Position numbers and translations under genes: made by a program. From Sclerotinia nivalis (Eukaryota; Ascomycota; Leotiomycetes; Helotiales; Sclerotiniaceae), in the NCBI GenBank assembly GCA_029531795.1, contig JAPEIS010000005.1, positions 2,106,001 to 2,170,000 of the forward strand: a DNA stretch of 64,000 bases, read 5' to 3'. Shown here piece after piece: positions 1 to 10,700 of the stretch. Under the pieces are notes generated by a model. The model searched no databases and was not told where the DNA came from. It worked only from the letters and a program-made list of their open reading frames with translations. Position 1 is the first letter of the stretch. Every line of letters begins with the position of its first letter.

Positions 1-770
1 TTGATTGAATTAATTATCTTTAACCAAGTTTACATTCAACAATATAGTTTCTGAAACGATTAATTGTTTACCCTTTTTTGCCAATTATAACTTTAATCTG
101 TATCTAGATATTAAACCTAATAAACCTTATCTACCAATATAACTCTAATACAAAAACAAGAATTCTTTAAAAGAAATCGGACTATAGATCGTATAAAACA
201 TATCTTGAAATAACTTCGCGTTTTTGTATAATAGATAATTATTACTTATAAAGATTATACTAACCATCATTGTTCTGATTTATTTTGTTATATAATCAGT
301 CAAAAAGTCTATATCAATATCAAGAATATAAAGATTTTGTATAAAACAAAGAAACTAGATAATAAATAAATCAGCCTTTACAAGATTCTCAAGATTTATT
401 TTTATATTTGTTTTATTCAATTGTTTAAGAATGTTAAAATCTTCTCTGTTTTCTATTATTCTTTTTTACTTCTAATCTATACTAATCCTTATTTCCTGGT
501 TCAAACAATAATTAACGAATCAAAATCCCTAACTATACAGAACAGAGTTTTGAAATAGAACAACAATAAGGATAAACCTATTCAAAAATAAATATTTGAA
601 AAAGTTCTAAATAATTATAATAAGGATAATCATCATTATTTGATCAAATAAAAACACTATATACCAATTTAACAATCGGCTAATAACTTAAAGAATAACA
701 AAAAAATTCTTATCGAATATCATCACCTTCACCCAGAGAAACCAGGGCCGCCAACTTGAATCCTAAAACA
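1..770 (+). pseudogene. F1 integrase C-terminus and chromodomain remnant
   Basis: Read with its stops, frame 1 gives the usual order of a chromovirus integrase end: a VYINIKNIKIL block near 310-345 (the 'v.L.tknik' segment), KTKKLDNK (the 'kkLd.k..Gp' segment), IFSVFYYSFL near 433-465 (canonical hpVFHvsLL), then a chromodomain remnant ending in HHLHPEKPGPP near 725-755 (canonical fH..yPdKPgpp). Many stops and Tyr-for-His changes fit RIP. No working protein can be made. The call rests on motif order, not an alignment score. Confidence 0.7.
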
Positions 771-1569
771 CTCCAACACTACTATATTGAAACCGGAACC
801 ACAGAATTTGCAACCGAAATCATACAATACAATTGCTACACCCACTCTACGAAGATCCATTTGCATCAAGATTGTTCGTTTCGTCTAAAAGTATATTATA
901 TATTATTGCAATTGAAAATATAACGTTTGGATTATCGCATATTGAGAGATATAACATCATTGAGGGATACTATACGTTTTTGTTCAAAGACTTAATTGAG
1001 AAAAGGGACCTATATTTTTTCTTTATTTTTCTTTATTTTTCTTTATTTTTTAATACTCATTTGAGATCAAATGGGTTTCTTGAGGAGAGAATACTATTAC
1101 AGATTCATCTCCCTTCACCTGCACATAATCATGTATACCTTAGGCATACATACATACACTCACTTCTATATAATCAGATCACCTCCTTGACCTTCTTCCT
1201 CTCCTCGTGATACAACTATAGATCAACTCTACATATACCTTTTCACTCGCCGTGATACTAATCGACTACTACCGTTTACACCCCGAGAAATCTGGACCAT
1301 TATCATGGGTCTTGAATCACCCAAACACTACAATACTATTGTCAACTCCAATTCCTACAAAGACATTACAATAATCAACAAAAAAGAAAATACAATTTAC
1401 TTGAACAGAAAAATAATATTTCAAATTTTAAAACAATCTTAAAATTTAAAAGATAATCTTATAACTCAAGAATTTGAAGCGTCTGGATAAGATTTTGCTT
1501 GAACAATTATTTTTCAAAAAAGTTTTATCAATAATTTGAAAACAAACTAAACTTTGAAGAAAAGAATAC
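771..1569. other. Non-coding 3' region of F1, with an LTR-like relic
   Basis: No supported gene. A 125-codon plus ORF (833-1,210) has low complexity and no family motif. Within the stretch, about 1,095-1,257 resembles an LTR in layout (purine tract GAGGAGAGA before it, TATA-like TATATAATC, ends near CGTGATA) and shares the flank GAATAC with the true LTR at 1,570, but no TSD can be found. It may be an older related LTR or a duplicated 3' end. Confidence 0.35.
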
Positions 1570-1715
1570 TATCATAGATTCGTAACCCGTTCTTAGCTAG
1601 TTTACATAACTGCCTAAAACACCCATCCCCTATATAATCGGCGCTCTTCCTAGCACCTTCTTTCTTCTTCGTAGAATATCATCATATTTTAAAGCACCCT
1701 ACCACCACTATGATA
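1570..1715 (+). repeat. LTR of family F (3' LTR of F1)
   Basis: A 146-bp LTR, TATCAT...ATGATA, a RIP-altered form of TGTCAC...GTGACA. It is the inverted counterpart of 26,732-26,877, with the same length and shared blocks such as CGTAACCCGTTC and AAAGCACCCTACCAC. A TATATAATCGG box sits near 1,631. A purine-rich tract precedes it, which marks it as a 3' LTR. Flanks AATAC and ATATT differ, so it is not a solo LTR. Confidence 0.85.
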
Positions 1716-2340
1716 ATATTGATTTTTATCTTCGAAGTATATAAGAACATTATTGAGATATATAATATAGTATTTATTTAGTTCGTCAAACAAAGTATGA
1801 TTAATATAGTATTAAAATAATATTGATATATTACAAAGATCAAAAAGTATAATTAGTAATTCGAATAATCCAAATCGAATAATAAAAGCGATTTTTCATT
1901 TATTACTTTTTACAATACGAAATTTGTTGAAAGTAGCAATAATATTTAATTTGATATAAATTTTTGCATTGCAAAAAGCATTCAGAGTTTCTCGAATAAT
2001 TGATAAAGGGTATCGGTTCTTAATAATAACATTGTTCAAATTATGATAATCCTAATAGATACGAATCCTTTTGTTAGATTTAGTTGTTAAAAATAATAGA
2101 ATTGTACTTTGTAATTTTGATTTCCGAATGAAACTTTTAGCAAAGTTGTTATCGATTCATTTCCGAATTATTTTTAATTCGAGAAAGAATAAAAAATGAT
2201 TTTTGAAATATAAAGGTTCCTTTTTAGATATTAACTTTATCTTATAATCCTATACCCGATATAAGGGAAGTGTATTTGTATAACAAGATAAAAAAGCGGG
2301 TAGCTTGTCTTGAAACTACAAAGAAAGCTTTTCCTTGATC
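1716..2340 (-). pseudogene. F2 reverse transcriptase fragment
   Basis: On the minus strand the reading includes NNFAKSFIRKSKL (near 2,150; canonical NlakGfIr.S.s), YQDYHNLNNVIIKNRYPL (near 2,060; canonical cvDYR.LN..TiknrYPLP), then KLNIIATFNKFRI (canonical KlDi..AFn.iRi) and YLNNVLIYFED at 1,716-1,770, the catalytic YLDD box with both Asp codons changed to Asn. The fragment stops exactly at the F1 LTR. RIP mutations and stops make it non-functional, but family identity is clear. Confidence 0.85.
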
Positions 2341-3239
2341 TTATTATCGCTAAATAATAATTTGTTATTGAGGAATTTCTCGATATCTATCTCTGTTATT
2401 TTCCAAAAGTATTCTGATTAATAACAATAATAAACAAAATTATAAAACTTCAAAAATACTTTGGCTAATATATCAGCGATATTATCTTTTTCATGTAGTA
2501 TATCTTTGAAATCTTGTTTCTAAATAACTAAAATTATTATTATTTTATATAAACATTCTTATTAGATAATTTCTTTTATTTAATCTAATTCCTTCTATAT
2601 AAAATATATAATCTTTACTTTATTCTATTGACAAAAAGATATAAAATTAATAACTTATAATCAACAGATATTATCTAAATTTGATCTTATATTGGAAGTG
2701 ATCTTGATTTGCTCTTTTGGAATTAGAATTGATAGCAATAATAAGGATTTATTCTTTAGTATTAATTTTAATCGATATTATTCAACGATTTTTTGTATAA
2801 ACTTATATTGAATAGAACATCGATTCGATATCATTTATACTTAAAATGATACTTCTTTATTGCAAACTTTTATACGATAATGATTTATATCGAATATCAA
2901 GATTTTATCAATTTGCAAATCGATTCTAGAGTCTTTTATCGATTTATAATTTTCGTCTATAAAAACTGATTCATTATAATCTTGCTCCGATAGCTTTTTT
3001 AAGACCATCCTAAAATTTTGAATATATATTTCGTTGTCTTTGTTCTCATCTTCAATAAATAATGATAAATATCGGGAAAAGTTTTTCTTTACATTAAAAT
3101 GGAAAGTTTTAATTAAAGATAATATATCAAGGATTTTATCGATAGATAATTTTATAGATATACTACTTTTATATATTTGATTTATATATATTAACGAAAA
3201 GATTGTTGGTATTTGTATTGAATCGAATGTATCGTAAAA

Positions 3240-3590
3240 GCAATAATATATTATATAATATTAAGAATTGAATAAAAGAATTATATCCTATCAATTTATA
3301 TATAGATTATAGCATTGTAATTATAATAATCCGAAAATAATTGAAGTTTTTTTGGAAAGTTTTGTAATAAAGAATAATTATATTTCTTTATATTGTTTTA
3401 TTATTATATCTATTACAAAATAATCAATAATAATATTTGTAATGTTTTCATTTATCAAACGAAATTCGCAACAATATAATAAAGATCGAATTGGGATATT
3501 ATTTCGATCAACGAAAAAACGATCAGCGAATGTTTTTCCTGAACATTTGTTATCAATCAAATTGGTTATATTGAAGGGAGAAAAATATAT
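3240..3590 (-). pseudogene. F2 retroviral-type aspartic protease
   Basis: The minus frame around 3,378-3,560 reads MIDNKCSGKTFADRFFVDR followed by NIPIRSL and RLINENITNIII. This is the fungal gypsy protease pattern (DSG.SG..Fid..fa....lp...L..p..l...dG..i). The catalytic DSG is DNK here, consistent with G-to-A changes on the coding strand. An IILYYKTFQ-like block that follows corresponds to the 'iILGlpWL' end. It lies between gag and RT in F2, as expected. Confidence 0.75.
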
Positions 3591-5233
3591 TGAGAATATA
3601 ATAATTTAAACAAATAGAGATTTGATATTTATAGAATTGAACTATAAAGGTTCTTTGTTAATTATTGTTTATTATATCTATTCTATATCCCTTGATAATC
3701 TCTACAAACGATTTATCGCAAAAATTAAACTTTTCCCGAGTATTCTTGAATAGATATAGATAGCAATGATATTATATTATGAAAAAATATATTTGATATA
3801 CTTTTTGATAATATTAATACTTTTTCTTCAATAAACCCGATGAATATATTAAAATATTATTGTTGATGATTATTATAACTTTAATAATTACCTCGTTGAA
3901 AACTTCTATAATCAATTGGATTAAAAAGGCAATATTGTTAAGCTTGAGATTATACTTGATATTCTTCTCATTGATAACCATTTCGATTGATTGAATTGTT
4001 CGAATAGTATTATTGATTTTGATATAATTGATGATTATCTTTCAAATAACTATTTCCATAAGAAATACCTTTGTATCTGTTTACATTTCTTATAATATCA
4101 GTTTATTTCTTTACTTTACAATTTGCAATTCGATATTTAAATTATTTATAAAAATGGTATAGATTATAAAGGTATTTATATTTTCTTTATATTTGTTTTG
4201 GGGTTTTGATTGTATCGAAATCTATAAAGTTACTTTGAATATGAGATACTGGTAATACTTGTCGTTGAATATAAGTTGAATTAGGTTTCGAGGAGTTTGT
4301 ATTATAATATTCATTATTTTAATAGTTTTGATTTTATATTTAGAACTTTTTTCTTTATTTTTTAATATCAATAAGTTTGCAAAGATTTGAATTGTTTTTT
4401 ATTAATACTTTCAGTTCGTCGATAACTTTTTGTTTTATTGTAAGAATCATTTTTCGGGAAGTCTTTCTACTAAATATATCTAAATATTCCAATTGTCAAT
4501 AAAAAGAGAGAAATAGAGTTTTTTTGTTTATTTTGAGTTTGTCGAATTTGATTGTTATTTTATATTCAGTATCAATTGAAATATAAAGATTATCGAATTT
4601 CTTTAGAAATATATCTACAATAGTAAATTCCGATATATTATCTATAATTCCTTTTATATTTTTCTGTTTTTCTTATTGAACTATTCCTTTCAAAAGTAAA
4701 ACTATATATAATAATTTCTTTTGTTTTATATTGAAAATTGTAGAATCGCTTTTTCAGTAGATATATAAATCTATTTTCCAATCTTTATATTCGCTTTGTT
4801 GAATCAAAAGTCTGTTTTTTCATTTTTGAATGATTTAGAATTCTTTGTAATTTGTTGTAATCGATAGATTGATACAATAGAGTTTGTATCGATAAATGAT
4901 TGATTAAATTGTTCCCGAAAAGCAGAGTTCTGAAGCATTAATTTTGTATTAATTGTATTGTTTAATTGTAGATCTTTTTGTAGTATATATATTTCTTATC
5001 GATATTGTTTTATTTAAATTAGTATCCATTTTATAAAACTGAATAAATATTGTATATATGCGATATCTTCAAAGTTCTGTATATTGATAAATATATTAGA
5101 AACAGAGGTTGGATCTTTAAAGTTTCTATCTTTAATATTGGAAAACTTATATATAAATCATTAATAATTAAAAAAAATAGACTTAATATACTTTCGGAGT
5201 TCAAATATTATCTTTGATCGGGTTGGGGATATC
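3591..5233 (-). pseudogene. F2 gag region (distal part)
   Basis: AT-rich minus-strand sequence between the B2 insertion and the protease, in the place of gag. No long ORF survives and I could not place a zinc knuckle with certainty. The assignment rests on position: the leader and gag start lie on the far side of B2 (26,395-26,731) and the protease follows directly. No other gene is visible here. Confidence 0.5.
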
Positions 5234-5446
5234 TATCATGGAGGCAACAGATAGAATAATAGGAATCACTTTTATTAATAAGATGTAACTCGAAGAGCTA
5301 CGTTTTTACAGAAGGAATGATTTTTTAAATATATTTATGTGTAGTGTTAACCCCGATCGGGGCTAGCTTATACTTATCCAAGGTTCGATTTTTATAAATC
5401 GGAATCTGAGTAGTCTTTGTATATTATATATAGGGATCCTGTGATA
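5234..5446 (-). repeat. B2 3' LTR
   Basis: A 213-bp LTR, TATCAT...GTGATA on the plus strand (RIP-altered TGTCAC/GTGACA ends). It pairs with 26,182-26,394. The R/U5-like part (5,234-5,335: GGCAACAGATAGAATAA and the CTCGAAGAGCTACGT hairpin) is shared with B1, but the U3 part differs from that of B1. Confidence 0.9.
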
Positions 5447-7397
5447 GTATTCCTTTTTTTAAGATCGAACTTCGTTAAAACGATTAAGGGGATTAGATTT
5501 ATTTGGATAATGATGATGGTAATTACGAATCAGTTCTTAAGTATTCTTCAAATACTTTATAGGCTTTTTGGTAGGTGTATTATAGTTTACTTATCGAATA
5601 GTATACTTCAGGTAGGGGTTATTATAATCTCAACATTTCTATCAAGAATTCAGAATTTCTTTTATATCGAATTGTTCAATGCTTTCAATTTCGATAGGAA
5701 GGGGGAGTGGGTTATGTTGATCGGGGATAGGGTTATCATTAACGGGATATAATAGATTAATATAAAAGATTAGATGATTTTTTATAGAGGTAGGGAATTT
5801 CAATTTATAAATGTATAAATTTATAATTTTTAGAATTCGAAAAGGATTTAAATTCTTTTAATCTAGCTTTTTTTGGAAATGAAAAGTTCAGATATTTTTA
5901 ATATTAAACTAGATTAGATTTTCAGGCTAATATCGATGGGTAAACGAATGATAGGAATCGGCATTCTTCGAATAACAGATTTGATTAATAATTAATTTGA
6001 TCTTCAGATAATCGATAATCGATTTTATCTTTTTGATGAATTCTTCAGTATTCAGGATTTTAGGGCGATCGGAAAACGCGATAAATTCGAAATCTATTCG
6101 GGGATGAAAACTGTAATTGACAAAGAATAATAATAAACAAAAATTTTCGAATTAAATAAAGTTAATCGAGAATTTGGTGATCGATAACTATTCGGATCAA
6201 TCGTTCTGCAAATAGAATATATACAAATGAAGGTATTGTTCAAATATTGTATTCACTTTTTCTATTTGTCTATCGATTTCAGGATGATAAATTGTTGATA
6301 ACTTCGAAACAGTATTTAATCGTTTATAGATATACTTCCAAAAGTCAAAGATAAACTGAGCTTACAATCGAATATAATAGTTTGTAGCAGGTTGTGAAGC
6401 TTTTATATATGCTTCAAGAACAAACGGGAGACTTTTTCGGAGTTACAGGTTCTTTGGTAAAACAGGAAATGCTTTATCTTGGTTAATCGATCGATTATGA
6501 TAAATATCATATCGTACTCAAAGCTTTTCGGAAGATGGGTGATGAAATCGATTGAGATATTTTTTTAAGCTTGTTGTAGGATTGGGAGAGGGTGTAAGAC
6601 TCCTTTTTGTCCTTTACGGTTCGGGGTGGTTCGATAACAATTATAACAATTATATATTTAACAAAAAATATAATCATAATATCCAGGCTAATAATAGTTT
6701 CGGGAAAACAATTCGAAAATATAGATACAATATAGATATCCGATAATAAAGGAATTGTAGATTATTCAGAGAAGTTTTGTTTTCAAAGGATCATAGTTAG
6801 GGATATAAAGCTTTTTACAATAATATAATAGATTATTGTTTATAATATATTCAGATAATATAATATACAAATGTTTAACGATATTCTTTTTTAAAACCTT
6901 TAGAATCGATAATAGAAGCAGATTGAACAGGTAAGCTTCAATAAGTAGAGGTTTCAGTTTTTCAAAGGGTTCCAATTGTATAGATTTAGATAATTGAATA
7001 GGGATTGGGTTATCGGGTATCGTAGGTGATTCAGGTTTATAAACAGGTAATTCGGATTCGTGAACAGATAGTTCGGGATTGTAGATAGACAATAAAATAT
7101 TGATATAAATCTAATTACAAATTGTAATTGCAAAACGGATTTTCTTTTTTGGGTTAATAATAGAAAACAGATCTATATCTAGATTTTCGGTTTTCAGAAT
7201 AATTTGATTTTGATAAAGAAGATGTTTATCCCCTTTTTTAGACAAATCCTTTGATCTTCTAATCAAAGTATTAAAGTTCGTTTTTTGCTTTCCAGAATGA
7301 TATATAATTTTGAAATTGAAATAGGATAGAAATTCAAACTAACAGATTTGATAATAATTCAATAACTTTATTATCATAAAGTATTCCAAATTCTTAT
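5447..7397 (-). pseudogene. B2 integrase and chromodomain (3' part of pol)
   Basis: Corresponds to 32,050-33,588 of B1 in reverse. The best preserved piece is 6,766-7,092: SEYIINNNLLYYCKKLYIPN matches SECTENNSLLYYHRKLFVPD of B1, the segment before the integrase zinc-binding domain, and upstream there is a Pro/Ser/Glu-rich linker (PELSVHESELPVYKPESP). The chromodomain lies about 5,470-5,760; the open plus frame at 5,417-5,752 is its antisense shadow. C1 is inserted just upstream (TSD CTTAT). Stops and Asn/Lys enrichment show it is dead. Confidence 0.8.
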
Positions 7398-7759
7398 TAT
7401 CACGAGATAGTACGATCACGGAGTACGTTAAAGGGATCGGAGAGAAGATGAATATAGTGATAGTGTTAAAGTTAAAATGTATCTTGAATGAGAATTGTAT
7501 TGAATAACCTGCCTTCGATCTTAAGGATCATGGGTGGTATATATAGATTTAATTAGAAGCTATCTAGCCGATGAGAAACATCAATTAGGCTAAACTTCGA
7601 TTTGTATGATATCAGGAGAGGGTTGATGATCGTAAGGATCGATAAGATCTAGAAGAGTTTGATAACTAATGTGAAATAAGGAGTTTAATGATTGTAGAGT
7701 ATAGGGTGATTGTAGATCATCAGTTATATAAATCAGGTATCATGTGATTATTTGTGATA
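7398..7759 (-). repeat. C1 3' LTR
   Basis: 362 bp, TATCACGAG...TTTGTGATA on plus, pairing with 14,893-15,254 at equal length. It holds several copies of the short motif GATCGTAAGGATC and related near-palindromes. It is 20 bp longer than the C2 LTRs because of one internal indel. Confidence 0.92.
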
Positions 7760-8904
7760 CATTTTCTAGATCGAGAATCGGTTTGTAACAATAAGAAAAG
7801 ATTGTAAAGAGTAATGGTTAATCAAATATGGAGTATAGGTTTTGATAATGTATAAGTATCGATTTTGAGCGATTCCGATTGAAATTGGTGGCGTAGTTCA
7901 ATTTAATCGATTAATTGATCAAATTGACCAAATTGACCATTTCGTGATTATGTCGATAAAATTGACCCATTGACTATATTGATCACTCCGAATATTGATC
8001 ATTTGAATAGAGTTGATCGTTTTAGTTGTATTGATCAATTATATAAAGAAATAAATATAAGTTGTGATATATTAGTCGATTTGATTGATATGGTTGATTT
8101 TGATTAATAATAACGAACTAGCTGGCGTAGTATGTATATACGATCAAATTTTATCAATTTTGTATGGTATTATAATGGTGTTTTGTTTGTATAAGTATAA
8201 TGTAATAGATGGTTCGTGATTAATATAATCAAATTAACCAAACAATACAACAAGGTTTCGAAAAGCCCGATGAGATTCGAAAAAGGAGAGTATAATCGAA
8301 AAGATCTGAAATATGAGTTATTTTATTCTTCATTTTATAGTTTAATTATCGTAATGGCTATTAAGATGATATTTTTGAAATGATTTATATTTTAATGGTT
8401 ATCGTGTAAGAATGAACTGGGAGGACCTCGATTGTATACAAATTCGACGAAATTTGTTTGTATATTTATATAATCGGTTAGTAAATGGGTTACATCTTGC
8501 AATCAGTATTATATAGAACATTAATTGTACCAAAATGGACAAAGAAGGCCTTCGATTGTATACTGATTTGATAAAATTCGTTTGTAGATGTACACGATCG
8601 GTTTCCTGTCTAGTTTTGAGTAGCGTCACTTTTATACCGAGAATCGAAGAGATAAGAAATATCGAAAAATTAAAATAAAAAATAGTAAGAAGAATCAGCA
8701 ATGAATTAAATAGCTTTTATTTTATTATAGATTTGAATAGAAGGATATTGTAACAATAATCACGAATTAGCTAATAATGTATATATATATAAGCAAATTT
8801 CATCAATTTAGTATAGGATTATAATGATATTAAATTCGAAAGTGTATAATGTAGTAGATGTTTTGTGATTATTTTTATTCAATCTCTTTGATCCTGTTAC
8901 TAAT
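7760..8904. other. C1 long 3' non-coding region with internal repeats
   Basis: Between the end of RNase H and the 3' LTR; conserved in C2 (17,005 to about 17,985), so part of the element. It contains clustered TTGACCAAATTGACCA motifs (about 7,905-8,050); two diverged copies of a segment centred on GTATATACGATCAAATTTTA (8,105-8,230) and GCAAATTTCATCAATTTAG (8,750-8,875); and in C1 only, a roughly 130-bp tandem duplication (about 8,412-8,600). A 100-codon minus ORF (8,399-8,701) has no known motif and is broken in C2, so I do not call it a gene. Confidence 0.55.
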
Positions 8905-10700
8905 ATCTTATAGATTCAGAAGAGAACAAAAGTGTTCGAACTTTTGTCGTGTGAGATTTTTGGTGAACCTGTCGACTGTGACGATCCTGTTATTTTGTAT
9001 GCCTTAATGCCTTAGGCCATTCTTTCGGCTTTTGGTCCCCTCCGAAGGGACCAAAATGCCTCAGGTTATTATTTCATTTATTTCACCCTGTATTCGCTTA
9101 GGGCTTTGGTCCCCTCCGAGGGGACCATAAAAGGCTCAACTCTATTGTATTTGGTACGGTAGTTTGTTATTCTCTAGTATAGATTAATTGATTCATTCTA
9201 TCATGCCTTGAATTAAGACCATCGTCACATCGACTATCATATCGGCAATTGGAAGATAGATCATATAAAAGCTCTCTTTTGAATATTCTTGTCGCAACCA
9301 TATATTCTGTATATCGATATGCCTGAGCTTTATAGTGATTCGCTCGTTCTCACTAATTACCAGCCTGATTGCTTACTGATTATCACAGAATATTGATATA
9401 GGTTCTTTTACTACAAGATTGATTTCCTTTAGGAAGTGTAGAATTACTATAATTTCTTTTGATATACATTCGACACCGAGTAATTCAGTTTCAGTGGTAA
9501 GAATAGTTACGGTATCCTGTTTAGATACTTTCTATATAATTAAATTATCGAAAAAGGATATCATGTATTTTTGAAATAATCTACGAGTATTAGGATCATC
9601 TGTGAAAGAAGTGTCTAAGAAGACAAGAAATTGTAATATCTGATTATCGCTATATTGTATTATAAGAAACCTTGTATTCCAAAGATATTCAAAACAATAA
9701 TCAACAGTTTTTATATGTTCGATAAATGGATTGATCAAGTAGTGGTTCAATTGTAAGGCAGCGAATGAAATGTCTGCTTTTATTATGATCGCAGTGTATA
9801 GGACTGATCTCATTTTCTTCTGATACAATTTGATTATATATATAGAAGCTTGATCTGAATTTTTCCGAAATACTATTATAGGAAGCGATATATATGCTGT
9901 CCCTTTTATTATTTTAAATTTCTTAGCAATCTTCTCAATGTATGTATCATAAACTAATTATAGTTTTTTCTTGAAACGATCATAAAAGATATATATTCCT
10001 AAAAACCATTTTGTGTCTCTAAGATTATATAGCTTATATATAGTTTTGATTTCTTCGATGATTTTCGTAGTAGTTGGTTTATTTTTCTTATGATATATAA
10101 TCTGAACGTTATTTACGAAGAATAGGATTATAATAATATATTCTAGATTGATATAGAGATACAGTTCCTTTTTATATTATACCAGTCCTAGTTTTTCGAA
10201 TATCCAAATGAAATCTCTGAACTATATTGTAGGGGAATCTCGAAGATTATACAATACTCGATCGATAATAATATGTTTGTTGGGGACTTTGTAGTTATCA
10301 AGAAGATAATATACAATTAGGGTACCAAAAGGGTCGCGCAAAATATTGACAAAAGTATTGATTATATTGTATTGCTTGATTTCGAAATCATATTTGATAA
10401 CGATTGCTATAACGATTCGGAATGATCGGCCAACAAGTATAACAGTATAAGTAATTTCAATTGTACTTTTAGCCTGGAGATTTCCTTGTACCACTAAACG
10501 AAAACAGCAACAAATGATTAGACCTTGATTATCGTATTTGTATATAAACACCCATTGAAGAAGGATCGATTTCATAGATTCCGATCCGGAGTCGATTTCA
10601 TATCAGGTATTTCTAGCTTTAAAGTTATTAACCTCAAGATCGCAATTCTGTTTAAACCAATATTCCATTTGGTGATCTTCTAATTGATAATAAAAACGGG
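8905..10700 (-). pseudogene. C1 reverse transcriptase and RNase H
   Basis: RT starts near 10,700: QWVFIYKYDNQGLI then RLVVQGNLQ (10,480-10,575) is the copia RT entry (W.fk.K.d..G.i.ryKaRLVaqG). The catalytic VDD box is VNN near 10,110. The RNase H part (9,532-9,828) reads ALQLNHYLINPFIEHIKT and LDTSFTDDPNTRRL, the copia A...L......P...H and D.sf..d...r.s segments. Further on, a remnant of the KHIDI...RQE block precedes the final ADg.TK-like motif, into which solo LTR D1 is inserted (8,977-9,229). Stops and D-to-N changes show it is inactive. Confidence 0.85.
8977..9229. repeat. Solo LTR, family D (copy 1)
   Basis: A 253-bp island of normal base composition, TGTGACGAT...ATCGTCACA, with a perfect 9-bp terminal inverted repeat and TSD TCGAC (8,972-8,976 and 9,230-9,234). 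C2 lacks it: at about 18,065-18,070 the uninterrupted site is seen. Two near-palindromes of the form GGTCCCCTCCGA(A/G)GGGACC lie near 9,038 and 9,106. The 5-bp TSD and TG...CA ends favour a solo LTR; a small DNA transposon is less likely. No full family D element is present. Confidence 0.85.

Larger units (their letters stand above)
1..1715 (+). mobile_element. Gypsy element F1, 3' portion (starts left of window)
   Basis: Plus-strand 3' part of a Ty3/gypsy chromovirus: integrase C-terminus and chromodomain remnants (1 to about 770), an AT-rich stretch, a purine-rich tract (GAAGAAAAG just before 1,565) and a 146-bp 3' LTR ending at 1,715. At 1,716 the sequence changes to the reverse transcriptase of a second gypsy copy (F2) on the other strand, so F1 is inserted in F2. 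The expected 5-bp TSD is ATATT (1,716-1,720); its partner and the F1 5' LTR lie outside the window. Same family as F2, because the LTR matches 26,732-26,877 at equal length. Confidence 0.75.

Noticed and set aside
833..1210. Plus ORF of 125 codons
   Set aside because: Low complexity, no motif, lies in the non-coding 3' region of F1 and crosses an LTR-like segment.
1095..1257. Second LTR-like block in F1
   Set aside because: Has a purine tract, TATA-like box and GTGATA-type ends, but no matching TSD or partner; kept only as a note.
5417..5752. Plus ORF of 111 codons
   Set aside because: Antisense shadow of the B2 chromodomain; the same shadow appears opposite the B1 chromodomain.
8399..8701. 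Minus ORF in the C1 3' region
   Set aside because: Created by a tandem duplication present only in C1; not open in C2.
8977..9229. Family D as a MITE
   Set aside because: Perfect 9-bp TIRs could suggest it, but TG...CA ends and 5-bp TSDs in both copies fit a solo LTR better.
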